Positions 1-10,168 of a DNA stretch of 64,000 nt are shown here, in pieces. This stretch comes from Prorocentrum cordatum (Eukaryota > Sar > Dinophyceae > Prorocentrales > Prorocentraceae), in the NCBI GenBank assembly GCA_963575745.1, contig CAUYUJ010022059.1, positions 932,243-996,242 on the forward strand, written 5' to 3'. A model generated the notes under the pieces. It was not told where the DNA came from, ran no database searches, and worked only from the letters and a program-made list of their open reading frames with translations. Made by a program: the position numbers and the translations under genes. Positions within the stretch are counted from its first letter, which is position 1, and each line of letters opens with the position of its first letter.

Positions 1-2
1 GA

Positions 3-830
3 CGTAAGTTTCTGCGAAATGGCTCCGTGGCGACACTGATCGGACGGGGCGACGTAACGCCTGAGCGCCGAGATCCAGTTCGCGACCTCCTCGGAACTCC
101 AGAACGAAGGATAAGGATCGCGGCCCGGGCCCAGTGGGCTTTCCTGACCAGCCCCCCCCCCCGCGCGCTCAGGACGACCCCGTTGAAGAGCAGAGGGAGG
201 CATGGGTTCCCAGCGCGCAGGCGCGGCGCTCGGCACCTGAAAATCCTGCAATCAGAGCGAAAGGGTCGCGCCTGGAGCGGAGCGGCCGCGGCCCCCGCGG
301 CAGCAGGCGGTGTCTGGCTCGGCTCGCGGTCGAGCGCGGCGGGCCCGCGACGGTGCCCAGAACGTCGCCGCTGGTGCGGAGCCCCCAAGCTCGTGCACCA
401 GCGCAGGCATCGTCAGTTCATGGGGGGCCTCGATCGCAGGGTCGTGGGCGATGGCCTTGACCACCAGGCCCGCGTCTCGCGCCTCCTGCTCCGCCGTGCA
501 GCAGAGGCGCCCATTGCGTCGAGGCCCAGAGCAGAGGTGCCAGAACAGCCTCTCTCGGCCGCGCCAGCTCGCAGGAGCCCAGGGCATCGCCTCGACGCGA
601 TGGCCTGGCGGGGGGCCGCTGTCTGACGAACTCCACGACAGCTGCTGGGCTGGTCCGCAGAGCTCTTCTTGGCGGCGGCGTCGGTTCAGCCCGCGGCTGG
701 CGCTCCGCCCCTTGCTGGAGGCGCCCTCGCGTGGCGCGACGTCGCCAGCGCGCGGGGCTCGACTGCCCATCTCCGCGGGGCGATGAAGACGAGCCTCCAT
801 GCCCCGCGGGTTCGCGCGGAGCTCCCCCAA
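3..830 (-). pseudogene. Decayed retroelement segment with a methyltransferase-like 'CSG' motif
   Basis: Read on the minus strand, 560-524 gives FWHLCSGPRRNG, followed by a stretch ending HDPAIEAPHELT. In another frame 150-3 gives DPYPSFWSSEEVANW and later SDQCRHGAISQK. From memory, an LCSGPRR...D...DL block followed by DPYPxxW...FDQCxxG is characteristic of a methylase-like domain carried by retroelement polyproteins abundant in dinoflagellate genomes; I could not search for it. The two blocks lie in different frames, so at least one frameshift separates them and the copy is probably dead. The window edge cuts off anything further downstream on this strand. The activity is unknown; calling it a DNA methylase would be inference. 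Confidence 0.45.
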
Positions 831-2304
831 CGAAAAACGCTCGAATCACCCTCGCCTGCCGACCTTGAACCGCGCGGCGCGGGCGGCGGGGGGACCTGGG
901 CGAGGCCGCGGCGGCCCTCGAGGTCCGCGTCGACCCTGGAGCCGTCGCCCAGCGTTGTGCGCGTCGCGCGGCGGTCGGACCACTGCGTGATGTGCCGCGC
1001 CGCCTCCTCGGGCAAAATAACCAGGGCGCGGCCGCGGCCGCCGGGCGACGCGTCCGCGCGCTCGACGCGGGCGCGCCACTCGGCGCCCGGGTCCTGCTCG
1101 GCGAACGGCAGCAGGGGGGTGGAGGTCAGCAGCTCGTGCTACGCCATGGGGGCACCAAGCCGCGGGCTTGCGACCCCTTCAATGGCAGGCGCTCCAGCCA
1201 GGCATGGGCCAATGACCGCAGACAGGGTCGGAAGCTCTGGCAGTGCCCGCGATTGCCGACCGGGCGCTCCGCGTCCGCGCGGTAGATCACCTGCTGGCCC
1301 AGCATGCTCAGCGAGGCCGCGCGCGAGTCCAACCGCCTCCGACGTGTGGTACTCAGCCTGTGCTGCGTCGGGCGAACCTCGGTGCCCTGGATCTCGCCCT
1401 GGTCGCCGTCGATGGGGCTTGCCGCGACGCGCAGGCGCGCCCATTCGGCCCCCGCGCGCGGTCAGCTCGAGCAATCCAGCAGGCGGCCGAGCCGCGGGTC
1501 CCATCGCCCGCCGAGCGCTCGCCAAGGGCCCAGAGGTCGTCGACGATCGACCCCGCGGCGGTATCTCGGTCGGGCAGAGCTTGTCTCAAGGTCACCCCGT
1601 GGCCCTGGGGCAGCTCGGCCTCGAGGACAGCGGTGTCCGAGGCGGCCTGCGTTCGCCCTGCCGACGGCCCAAAGCCCATGGGCGCGGCGTCGAGGGCTGG
1701 GCGCGGGCGGGTGATCAGCCGGCGGAAATCGCGCCGCAAGTCACGCTTCCGCGACTTCGCGCGAGTGCGACGCAGCGTCCTCGCGACGCGAGGCCTCGGC
1801 GGGCAGGCGAGGGTCGGCCGCGGCAACTTCGCTGGGACCAGCAGCTGGTTCGCGGAGAGGTCGGCGATCACTCGCTGCTCGGCGCCACTCTGCTTCGCGC
1901 CGAAGGCCACCGCCGCCGGCGGCGTGCCATGATGCGTGCGAGCCCGCTTCTCGGCACCGTAGCCTTGCAGCCCCGCCATCGCGCGGCGCGCCGCGCGAGT
2001 CGGGCGGGTGGCCCCCGCCAGCGTGCGAGGGCAGAGTCCGGCGGGCGTCTGATCTGCGCCCAGGAGCAGCGGGCGCGGGCGGTGAAACTGATCCGCCATC
2101 GCGGGGAAAGGCTCGTCCAGCAGGCCCGCCAAGTCCACTGCGGCAGCGCGGGGGGCCCACCCGGGCTCGCCGAGAATCTCCGCGATGAATTTCATCTGCG
2201 CGCGACGGTGCGCAAACTGCCCCAAACCCAACTGCGCCCCGATGTTTGCGCCCGTGCTCTGCGAGCTCGGCGCCGCGACGCCGCGGCAGCGGGGGGGGGG
2301 CGAA
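831..2304 (-). pseudogene. GC-rich middle part of the same decayed element, frames broken
   Basis: This minus-strand stretch links the 2.3-2.9 kb block to the methylase-like block. Coding-like fragments can be read in alternating frames: QMKFIAEILGEPGW near 2190, GAEQRVIADLSANQLLV near 1880 and ILPEEAARHITQWSDRR near 1010. No fragment shows a domain I recognise. Open frames are long on both strands because of GC richness, so length alone means nothing here. I read it as the middle of one polyprotein gene that has collected several indels. Confidence 0.3.
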
Positions 2305-2867
2305 TCACAAGTGAAGCCGCGCCCAGCTCCACCGCGCGAGGCCAGCCGGGATGTCCGCGACGTAGTGGCAGCCCAGGCGGGCCACCTGTGGACCGCAGCC
2401 AATTGCCGAAACCGCCCCCCAGCGGCCTCCCCCTCCTGTGCCCGTCAGAAGCTCCACGGCCTCCTCCTTGTCCCGGGGGCCGCCCTTCGTCTTCGCCCAC
2501 TGGATCGCGATGATGCGCTGCGCCGGCGCGTCCATCGCGATGGCGAGGTCCTCCGTGTTGATCAAGTCCATGACCAAATCCAAACGTCTGCACCTCGCGG
2601 GGGCCCCGCAGCTCGGTGAAGCCCGTGTGCGCCTGCGCCCAGAACGGGGCCGACGCCTGGCGCGGCATCTCGGTCTCGGAGAAGCGCCCGCGGTTCAACT
2701 TCCGATGCGCCGGCGCTTGGAAGTAGCAAGTAACCCGACGGAGCCCCTGGATGCTTCGCCGCGGATGCCAGCAAAACGCTCTTTGCCTTGAACTTCTCCG
2801 TCTCGAGCTTCCGGTCCTGCGCAGGGTCCACGCGGCGGTTATTGGCCTTCGCTTCCTTCCACTGCAA
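2305..2867 (-). pseudogene. Retroelement polyprotein block with 'AKHPG' and 'DLINTEDLA' motifs, frameshifted
   Basis: From 2867 the minus strand reads ETEKFKAKSVLLASAAKHPG. A second frame continues FSETEMPRQASAPFWAQ and then TELRGPREVQTF. A third, 2583-2305, reads MDLVMDLINTEDLAIAMDAPAQRIIAIQWAK. The order (KHPG, then a TP-A-Y-like stretch, then REL-L--A-D-L---Q---A-D---QR--A) matches a helical domain I remember from dinoflagellate retroelement proteins, where it precedes the methylase/RT part. Two frame changes within 560 bp show decay. The function is unknown. Confidence 0.4.
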
Positions 2868-2928
2868 GTGCTGGCTGCTGCCGCTGATCGAACTCGAGCC
2901 GTCGCTGCTGGAGGCGTCGTCGCTGGAG

Positions 2929-4194
2929 TCACGCTTGTTCGTCTTCTTCTTTTTCTTTTCTTTTATTTTTTTCTTGCCAAACTTCCTGTCTGCCCTCTTT
3001 TTTCTTAATGTCTTTCGAAGTCGACATTGAGCTACCGGCCCCCAGCTGGCTCTGCAGCGAACGGACCTCCTGCAGCATCGTCGCCAAGTCGAGCGGCGAC
3101 AGGTCCCCCCGTAGCCGCCGCCGCGTCTGGCACCCCGACCGCCGCGAAACCCAGACGCTCGGCAGCCACGGGCGCCGCCGCGGCCGCGCCTGGAACCGCA
3201 GCCAGGGCGCCTGCCGCCGCCGCTCCCGCCGCCGTTCCCGCCGCGGGCGGACCCATCGGACCCGCCGCCGCCAGAGCTCCTGCGCCAGATGCTGGCCGCA
3301 CGTAATTAGGTCGTCAGCGAGGGGAGCTGCACCCATGCCTCGTTCACCGACCCAGGCGGAAACGGCGTCGCCACCAGGGCCGCGTCCACGCCCCGCGCCT
3401 GGAGGCGAAACGCGGCCAGCTCGGCCAGGTTCCGATCCCACTGGGCGCGCAGACCCAATTGACCAAGCCGTCGGGCACGCGGTGCTGTCCTCAACGCGCC
3501 TCCGCCTGGCACGACCGCCGCTCGGGCCAGGCACCAACTTCACGAACATCCGCACGAAGCTCGTGCCCGTCGCGTCGGTCGTGAGGCCGAGGTGGCAGTC
3601 CTTGCCTTGCAGCTGCCCGAAGACCAGCACCTCGTCCCACTCGCCCGACTTTGAAACCAGCACCCACGACGGCGCTGCAGTGCCAATGGCCACGCCACCA
3701 GCCAGCGCCATCTCGATCAGCCAACACTCCAGAGCGGTTGGTGCCGCTTCGAGCTCGCGATCACGTACCTCCACGCAGCAAAGGCAGCCGAGGCCACGGC
3801 CTCGGCGAGAGCCCGCGCGCCGCGCGTCACACGCCCGCGGTGCTCCCAGGCGAGGGCCGCCACGGAGATGGCGAACGAGCCGAGCACCTGCAAGCACCTC
3901 CAGCTCGAGGCAGAAGCCGCGGCCGCGGTCCGCCCGAGCACAGAGGCGCCTTGCGCCCCCGCGGTGCCCAACGCCTGCAGGACCTCGGGCGCGTGCCGAG
4001 CGGCCGTCCACCAGGCCGCCTGACTCCATAGCGCCGCCGCCGAGCCGAGCACGAGGAGGGCGGATAGCGTAGCACAGGGGGCCAACTACGACCTGTCGTC
4101 GCAGGAACAAGTCGCCGTGAAGTGGCTTGAGCCAGAATATTACATAATACAGTCGAGACGAGCATGATGAGACAACAGGGCTCCAGAAAACCAC
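2929..4194 (-). CDS. N-terminal part of the retroelement-like protein, with hydrophobic leader and lysine-rich end
   Basis: The open frame is 421 codons. In an overlapping frame, 4085-3717 encodes an alanine-rich hydrophobic start (MAPCATLSALLVLGSAAALW) that could be a signal anchor. The frame then reads WVLVSKSGEWDEVLVFGQLQG and LTTDATGTSFVRMFVKLVPG at about 3690-3520. It later reads SPLDLATMLQEVRSLQSQLG and ends in a KKKEGRQEV...KRKEKEEDEQA basic/acidic tail. The WDEVLVFGQLQG--CHL block is protein-like rather than random GC translation. The neighbouring KHPG block directly follows on the same strand, so this is probably the 5' part of the same element. At least one frame change occurs near 3720. 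I do not know the function. Confidence 0.35.
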   Translation of the reverse strand: MVFWSPVVSSCSSRLYYVIFWLKPLHGDLFLRRQVVVGPLCYAIRPPRARLGGGAMESGGLVDGRSARARGPAGVGHRGGARRLCARADRGRGFCLELEVLAGARLVRHLRGGPRLGAPRACDARRAGSRRGRGLGCLCCVEVRDRELEAAPTALECWLIEMALAGGVAIGTAAPSWVLVSKSGEWDEVLVFGQLQGKDCHLGLTTDATGTSFVRMFVKLVPGPSGGRARRRRVEDSTACPTAWSIGSARPVGSEPGRAGRVSPPGAGRGRGPGGDAVSAWVGERGMGAAPLADDLITCGQHLAQELWRRRVRWVRPRRERRRERRRQAPWLRFQARPRRRPWLPSVWVSRRSGCQTRRRLRGDLSPLDLATMLQEVRSLQSQLGAGSSMSTSKDIKKKEGRQEVWQEKNKRKEKEEDEQA

Positions 4195-5110
4195 CTAGCA
4201 AGCTCTGACTATTATGTTCCCGTCTCCTTCTCTCGCTTCCATCTCCATATCCCTCGCCCCTCTCCCCTCCTTCTCTCCCCAATGCCCTGGATCGAGGGGA
4301 GGGAGACGCCCTCGCGGTGCGCACACTCCACTCTTCCCTCCCTCCTTGCCTCCCCCACAACGGGTAAATGCCAACGAATGGGGGAAATGGGTAATAGAAA
4401 AAGGGGAGACAAGCAAAAGGGGCAACGGGAAAAATGCACGGGGAGAAACAACCAAGGCGAGAGAAAGGCGGACCGGAAAGAGGAACGGGCGACAGGGCAA
4501 ATCTGCTGCACGAGGAGCGGGAAGATGAATAGAGAGACTACTCCTTGTCGTTGAAAAAGCGATGGCGGTCGTACCAGGGGGCACTGGAGAATCGCAGCTG
4601 GCACTGACTGCCCTGCCTTCCCGCGAGCAGCGCCTCGAGAAGCAATAACTACGGGTCGTGTGGACCGCGGCACGGCGGTCCCCCCCCTGATGCTCGGACA
4701 TCAGGCATCGTACTTGCAACTATCGCTGGAAAGGGCGTCGCAGGTGGGCGCCACAACGCCAACTTCATGGTGGGCGTCTCCTCCTGCTCGGATGCCTCGT
4801 CTTCTTCCTCCTCCTCCGCCTCTTTCCTCTCCCCCTCTCATCCGACCGTGTCCTCGATCGCCACTATCCGGCCGTAGAACTCTGGTCTGGCGGCCATCCG
4901 CTCGTTGTACCTTGGTCAGCGGCGGTGTAAAAAGTGTAATCGTAAGGGGATGGAACCACGATCACGTCCTGAAGATGAGGGGGACGGGAGGGCGGGGAAG
5001 AGACGGGGGAGAGAGTGAGGGCGAAGGAAAGGATAATAGAGAGTCAAAGAGAGAGGGGAATAACGAGAGATACAGACATCTCTTGGGTGCTTTGGGCGTC
5101 CCTGGGGGAG
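4195..5110. other. Purine/pyrimidine-skewed intergenic stretch, no gene seen
   Basis: Around 4200-4360 the plus strand is pyrimidine-rich (CTCCCTTCC runs). From 4370 to 4540 it becomes purine-rich (GGGGAGACAAGC-like), and it is purine-rich again at 4975-5070. This gives a strand-asymmetric block able to form H-DNA-like structures. Short frames on both strands are low complexity. No gene is supported. Confidence 0.5.
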
Positions 5111-5212
5111 CCTCTGAAACAGTTTTGAAGCGGGTGGTGGTGCTTCTGGGGCTGGGTTGGAGCGTCGGCAAATCGAAAATGCGAAAACCCTTCAGACAAC
5201 CAAAAACAGTTT

Positions 5213-5213
5213 C

Positions 5214-5247
<34 letters not shown>

Positions 5248-5360
5248 GTAAATTTATTATTTATTTATTTATTATTATTATTATTATAATAATTATTATT
5301 ATTAGTAGTAGTAGTATCAATAATATTAGCATCATTATTATCATATATATATATATGTAT
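5213..5360. repeat. TA / TTA microsatellite tract
   Basis: A (TA)n run is followed by ATT/TTA and TAG triplets and a second short (TA)n. The tract is nearly free of G and C and lies between two CTTGG units. Confidence 0.95.
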
Positions 5361-7159
5361 AAATGACTGTTGCCTCTTGGGGCCTGTTGGGGTCCGTCTG
5401 GGAACCCTCTTGGAGCGTCTGGGGGGCGTTTAGAGCCGTCTCGGAACCTTCGTGGAGCGCTGCGGCGGGGTGGTGAGCCGTCATAGGCGACCGCGGGCGC
5501 CTGGGAGTGATTTTCTGGCGACTGAAGGGCGACTCGGTGCCTTGTTGGGCTGTCCTGAAGGTGTCTTGAGGCGGCTTTGGGGCCTGTTGGTTGCTCCAGG
5601 CGCCCCGGGGGGGAGCCTCTGAAACAGTCTTGAAGCAGGCGGCAGGCCTTGTGGGGCTGGGTTGGAGCGTCGTTACGTCGAAAAGGCTGACCCTCCCAAA
5701 AAACGTCGAAAACCTATCAAAAACCAATGACTGTTGCCTGTTGGGGCCTCTTAGGGGCCGTCTGGGAATCCTCTTGGAGCGCTTGGGGCAAAGTTTGGGC
5801 CGTCAGGGAGCCTTCGTGGAGCACCTGGGAGTGGAGGGCCGTTTGGCGACGACCGCGGGCGTCTGGAACACATTTTCCGGCGGCTCGGGCGCGACTCGGG
5901 GTCTTGTTGGGCTGTCCTGGAAGCATGCTCTGGGCGCCCGTGTGGGTAGCCCCTGAAACTGCCTTGAAGCGGATGGTGGTGCTTCTGGGGCTTGGGTGGG
6001 CTGTCCTGGAAACGTCTTAGGGCGGCTTTGGGGCCTCCGGGGTGCTCTGGGCCCCCTCTGGGGGGAATCTCTGAGACCGTCTTGTAGCGGGTGGTGGTGC
6101 TTCTGGGGCTGGGTTGGAGCGTCGGCAAGCCGAAAAAGCGGACCCCCCCAAAACATCAAACAACACCAATGACTGTTGCCTCTTAGGGCCTGCTGGGGGC
6201 CCCCTTGGTTCCGTCGGGGAACCCTCTTGGAGCGTCTGGGGGGGCGATTTGAGCCGTCTGGAAGCCTTCAAGGAGCACCTCGGGAACGTCATGGGCCGTC
6301 TGGGGACGACCGCGAGCGTCTTGGAGTGATTTTCAGATTTTCCGGCGACTCGGGGGCGACTCGTTGCCATTTTGGGTTGTCCTGGAAGCGTCGTGGGGCG
6401 GCATTGCGCCTGAAGCGGGTGGTGGTGCTTCTGTGGCTGTGTTGGAGCGTCGTCACGTCGAAACAAACCGAGAAACTCCCAAAACATAGAAAAATGATGG
6501 AACACCAATGACTGTTGCCGTTGGGGCCTCTTGGGGGCCGTCTGGGAACCCTCTTGGAGCGCCTGGGGGGCGTTTTGCGCCGTCTGGGGACCTTCGTGGC
6601 GCGCCTCGGGGGCGTGATTGGCCGTCAAAAGGCGACCGCGGGCGTCTGGTAGTGATTTTCTGGCGACTCAGAGGCGACTCCGTGCCTTGGGTGGGCTGAC
6701 CTGAAGGTGTCTTGGGGCGGCTTTGGGGCCTCTTGAACGTTACGGTAGCCCCTCGGGGAATCTCCAGAAACCGTCTTGAAGCGGGTTGGAGCATCGGGAA
6801 GCCGAAAAGGCGGACTCCCACTCAAATATCGACAACCCGAGGGAAATCAATGAACTATGCTTCTTTTGGCCTCGGGGGCCGTCAAAGAACCCTGTTGGAG
6901 CGTCGAAGGCGCGGTTTGGGCGGTCAAGGAGCCTCCGTGGAACCTCAGGGAAGCGGCGGGCCGTCTGGAGGCGACCGCGGGCGTCTGGAACACATGTTCC
7001 GGCGGCTCGGGCGCGACTCGGGGTTCTATTGGGCTGTCTGTCCTGGAAATGTCTTGAAACGGTTTGGCCTCTTGGATGCTCTGGGCGCCCCTCTTGAAGC
7101 GGGTTGTGGTGCTTCCGGGGCTAGTTTGGAGCATCGGCAAGCCAAAGAGGCGGAAGCCG

Positions 7160-7160
<1 letters not shown>

Positions 7161-7228
<68 letters not shown>

Positions 7229-7249
7229 ACGCACACACACACACACACA

Positions 7250-7301
<52 letters not shown>

Positions 7302-7332
7302 CGCACACACGCACGCACGCACGCACACACGC
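7161..7332. repeat. (CA)n / (GCAC)n microsatellite ending at an assembly gap
   Basis: Uninterrupted ACACAC changes to GCACGCAC blocks, back to ACAC and again to GCAC before the N run. The alternating purine-pyrimidine tract is Z-DNA prone and probably caused the gap. Confidence 0.95.
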
Positions 7333-7432
7333 NNNNNNNNNNNNNNNNNNNNNNNNNNNNNNNNNNNNNNNNNNNNNNNNNNNNNNNNNNNNNNNNNNNN
7401 NNNNNNNNNNNNNNNNNNNNNNNNNNNNNNNN
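7333..7432. other. Assembly gap of 100 N
   Basis: There are exactly 100 N, a conventional placeholder of unknown true length, directly after the CA/GCAC tract. The CTTGG array resumes at 7433. Confidence 0.99.
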
Positions 7433-8299
7433 TTCTTCTGGCCATGGTGGGGGCCGTCAAGGAACCCTCTTGGAGCGTCTGGGGCGCGGTTTGGGTCGTC
7501 GAGGAGCCTTCGTGGAGCGCCTCGGGAGAGCGGCGGGCCGTCTGGAGACCGCGGGCGTCTGGAACACATTTTCCGGCGGCTCGGGCGTGACTCGGGGTCC
7601 TATTGGGCTGTCCTGGGAGCTGCTTTGGGGCCTCTTGGATGCTCTGGGCGCCCCTGTGGGTAGCCCCTGAAACTGTCTTGAAGCGGATGGTGGTGCTTCC
7701 GGGGCTGAGTTGGAGCGTCGGCAAGCCAAAGAGGCGGAGATCCCCCAACGCACCAACAACCTGGAAAACACGTGAATTGTGCCTCTTGGGGCCCCCTTGG
7801 TGGCTGTCTAAGAACCCTCTTGGAGCGTCTTGGAAATATTCTGGGTCGCCTGGGAGCCTTCGCGGAGCGCCTCGGGAACGTCGTGGGCCATCAGGCGACA
7901 ACCGCGACAATATGGGAAGGATTCTCTGGTGACTCGGAAGCGACTCCTGGGGCTGTCTTGGGGCCCTCCTGGACCGTCTTGGGGGCCGTCTTGGGGGCCT
8001 CTTGGGGCGTCTTGGGGCGGTCTTGGGGGCCTCTTGGGCCGAATCAAAAAAAATGTACATGCTAAAAACGCACGCTTTCCGAAATGAATTGTGCGATGTT
8101 GGCCTCTGGGGCCTCTCTTGGGAAGGAACTGGGGGCTCCCTGGGGGCCATCTTGGGCGTCTGGAAGCTCTCTGGGGTCGCTTTCCCGGGCTGGAGCGCGC
8201 TTGGAACCAATCTGGGAGCAATCTCGGGCTCCCCCGGGGCCGCCTGGTTCAGCCATGGAGGGTCGGGCCCTATTTTGGGGCCGCGGGCCCCCCTGTGAT

Positions 8300-8362
8300 A
8301 TCTCTCTCTCTCTCTATATATATATAGATACAGCTACTCATATATATATCGGATCGGATCGG
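8300..8362. repeat. TC, TA and GGATC short tandem repeats at the 3' end of LINE A
   Basis: (TC)n runs into (TA)n, then ACTCATATATATAT and three copies of CGGAT. Read on the minus strand this is the 3' tail of LINE A. Several non-LTR families end in simple repeats rather than poly(A), so this is a candidate tail. Confidence 0.6.
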
Positions 8363-8474
8363 ACCCCTCGGAGGCAGCAGTACGGATGTCTCGGACGCCG
8401 AGTGCCTCTAGGATCGGGCTACGCCCGAAACTAAACCATACAGTCACACACTGACAGAAAACGAAGCGCAGGTC

Positions 8475-9325
8475 TTAGCGCCTGCTCGTTCCTACGAGTC
8501 TCATAATGGCATCCATCGTCCTTGAATCGACACCTGTGCTTTGTCTGGCAGCAGTGGGAGGAAAAGACGAGCCGCGGGAATTGCATGTATAAATAGCGCG
8601 AGCTGGCGGTGGGACGGAAGTCCTGCGAGGCCTCTTAGGGGGGGGAGGAGGAAGAGGAGGCTCGGAGGACGGAGGAGGGGGTTCAGGGGCGCTGGGCAGG
8701 CTAGGCTCTGGGTCCTCAGAGCGGCTCTGCATCCCAGCCTGGGCGAGGGCGCGGGCGCGTGCTAACAGCGAAGCTGCCCGCATCTCAGTGCGGGTACTCG
8801 AAGGGGCAACCCTCGTAGGTGATCGATGTGGGCTTCCCATGCCTCGAACCACTGCTGAGGGCGCACTCGTAGGTGCAGCAGGTGGGTAGTCCGTGCCCTG
8901 AACGACTGCAGTGGAGGTGGGTGCACTCTTCGGTGCTTGAGGTGGGACTCCCATGCCCTGAACTGCTGGCGTAGAAGTCGGCGTACTCTGTGATGCAGGA
9001 GGTGGGCTCTCCATGCCCTGAACAACTGTAGTAGGCGCACTCTGTGAGGCAATCGGTGGGCTCTCCAGGCCCTGAACAACTGATGGTGTAGGCGCACTCT
9101 GTGATGCAGACGGTGGGCGCCCCATGCCCTGAACTGCAGGCGTCAAAGGAGGCGCATTCGTAGATGCGTGTGGTGGGTTCTCCATGCCCTGAACAGTTGG
9201 CTTAGTAGTTGGCGCATGCCCAGACGCAGGCGAGAGGCCCCCCCTGCCTGTCGTCACAGTATTCTTCGGAATACAAGTGTCCCATAGCGCACAACTATGT
9301 CTAGTCCAGTTGAAGGCGTTAAAAG
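8475..9325 (-). CDS. Proline-rich C-terminal or 3' ORF segment with seven VQGM repeats and a basic cluster
   Basis: This is in the same minus-strand frame as the zinc-finger segment, because that frame stays open throughout 10910-8475. It holds seven ~19-residue repeats, such as VQGMENPPHAS, VQGMGRPPSAS, VQGLESPPIAS and VQGTDYPPAAP. These are followed by SLLARARALAQAG, a poly-proline stretch with KRPRR (a possible nuclear signal) and an end at DAIMRLVGTSRR. It could be the true C terminus reached by a further frame change near 9330, or a 3' untranslated minisatellite that happens to be open. The balanced repeat spelling favours at least past translation. Confidence 0.4.
8825..9240 (-). repeat. 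~57-60 bp minisatellite encoding VQGM-PP units
   Basis: Copies of the plus-strand core CCATGCCCTGAAC (or close variants) lie at about 8838, 8893, 8950, 9010, 9067, 9121 and 9181. The spacings are 54-60 bp and nearly all are multiples of three, so the frame is kept. Confidence 0.85.
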
Positions 9326-10168
9326 CTATCCCATGGTCACGTCCTCTAACTGCGTCAGCTTCGTGTGAAGGATCCTCTCCATGTGCACCATCGGACCCTG
9401 CCCTGGCTTGTAGATCGCTCCCGTCTGGATGCGTGATTCGTGGATCACGCTGAGGTCGACGTCGCTCTTGGGGTTGAGGCTGATCTGAAGCTTGCACTGC
9501 GCGGCGTCGCGCGCGTCGCTGGCCTTCATGAGCGGGGCGATCTCGACGATCTGCTTGATGTCCATGGTCTTCAGCTTCTCGCCCAGCGCTGTCAGGTTCT
9601 GTTGGTTGAGGCCGCCGACGGACGCGCCTTCCCGATGGAGACCTTCGAGCAGACCTGCGAAGGCTGCGGTGCTGATCGTGCCGATCTTCGCCATCTCCGC
9701 ATCGATCTGTGTTGCAGTCGTCGTACTTCGTATCTCTTCGGCTCTTTTTGCCCATGCGCGAACTCGAGCTCTGATCGCCACGACGCTTTTCGTGCCAGGT
9801 GAGACGAGGTGCGTCTTGATCAGCATGGCGTCGGTCTGGCGCTGCCTCATCGCAACGTTGAGTAGTAGCTTCATGACTATGGGAAACATGCGCTGAATAT
9901 CCTTCAGTTCCATCTCCTCCAGGTCGAGTGACTGCAGGTCCACCATCTTGGACTTCGACACATTCTGTTGGTTTCCACGGCCGGTGGGCTGGCGGCGTCG
10001 GGACTTGTGAGCAGGCTGCGTCGCATCTGCCGCGGCTGCGCCTGCGTGCTGCCCAGCGTTGGGCAGTGAGCTCATCCACGACATGAGGGCGAGGTTCGGG
10101 AAGGTGTTCTGTCGCAATGTGAGCTTGCAACTCGCCGAGGGTAGCGAAGGTGTGCTCGCATACGTCAC
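9326..10168 (-). CDS. LINE A C-terminal conserved tail domain
   Basis: This is a 280-codon minus-strand frame, one frame off the zinc-finger segment. It contains KSRRRQPTGRG, then a helical domain reading SLDLEEMELKDIQRMFPIVM, LLLNVAMRQRQTDAMLIKTH and VRAWAKRAEEIRS. Later it reads FAGLLEGLH and KTMDIKQIVEIAPLMKASDA, ends DVTMG and has a balanced amino-acid composition. The competing frame over the same bases is low complexity (R, H, D, Q), which is why I take this frame as the real one. From memory, a similar helical tail follows the zinc fingers in dinoflagellate LINEs. Its role is unknown. The first codons of this frame precede the probable frame junction at about 10.0-10.1 kb and may not be translated. 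Confidence 0.6.
   Translation of the reverse strand: MTYASTPSLPSASCKLTLRQNTFPNLALMSWMSSLPNAGQHAGAAAADATQPAHKSRRRQPTGRGNQQNVSKSKMVDLQSLDLEEMELKDIQRMFPIVMKLLLNVAMRQRQTDAMLIKTHLVSPGTKSVVAIRARVRAWAKRAEEIRSTTTATQIDAEMAKIGTISTAAFAGLLEGLHREGASVGGLNQQNLTALGEKLKTMDIKQIVEIAPLMKASDARDAAQCKLQISLNPKSDVDLSVIHESRIQTGAIYKPGQGPMVHMERILHTKLTQLEDVTMG

Larger units (their letters stand above)
5111..8045. repeat. Tandem array of degenerate ~120-580 bp CTTGG-rich units
   Basis: An anchor motif (GCGGGTGGTGGTGCTTCTGG, then GCTGGGTTGGAGCGTCGGCAA-like) recurs at 5131, 5637, 5969, 6087, 6415, 6781, 7099 and 7683. After it comes an A-rich linker (CCGAAAAGGCGGAC...), then AATGACTGTTGCC at 5362, 5726, 6169 and 6508, then GC-rich text built of CCTCTTGGxGCGTCTGGGG. 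A second shared block, GACCGCGGGCGTCTGG, recurs at about 5851, 6978 and 7549. Spacing is irregular, so units have lost or gained segments. Translations such as ETVLKRVVVLLGLGWSVGK come from this repeat and are not evidence of genes. Confidence 0.85.

Noticed and set aside
669-2513. 614-codon plus-strand frame
   Set aside because: Antisense shadow of the minus-strand retroelement region; R/A/P-rich with no motif.
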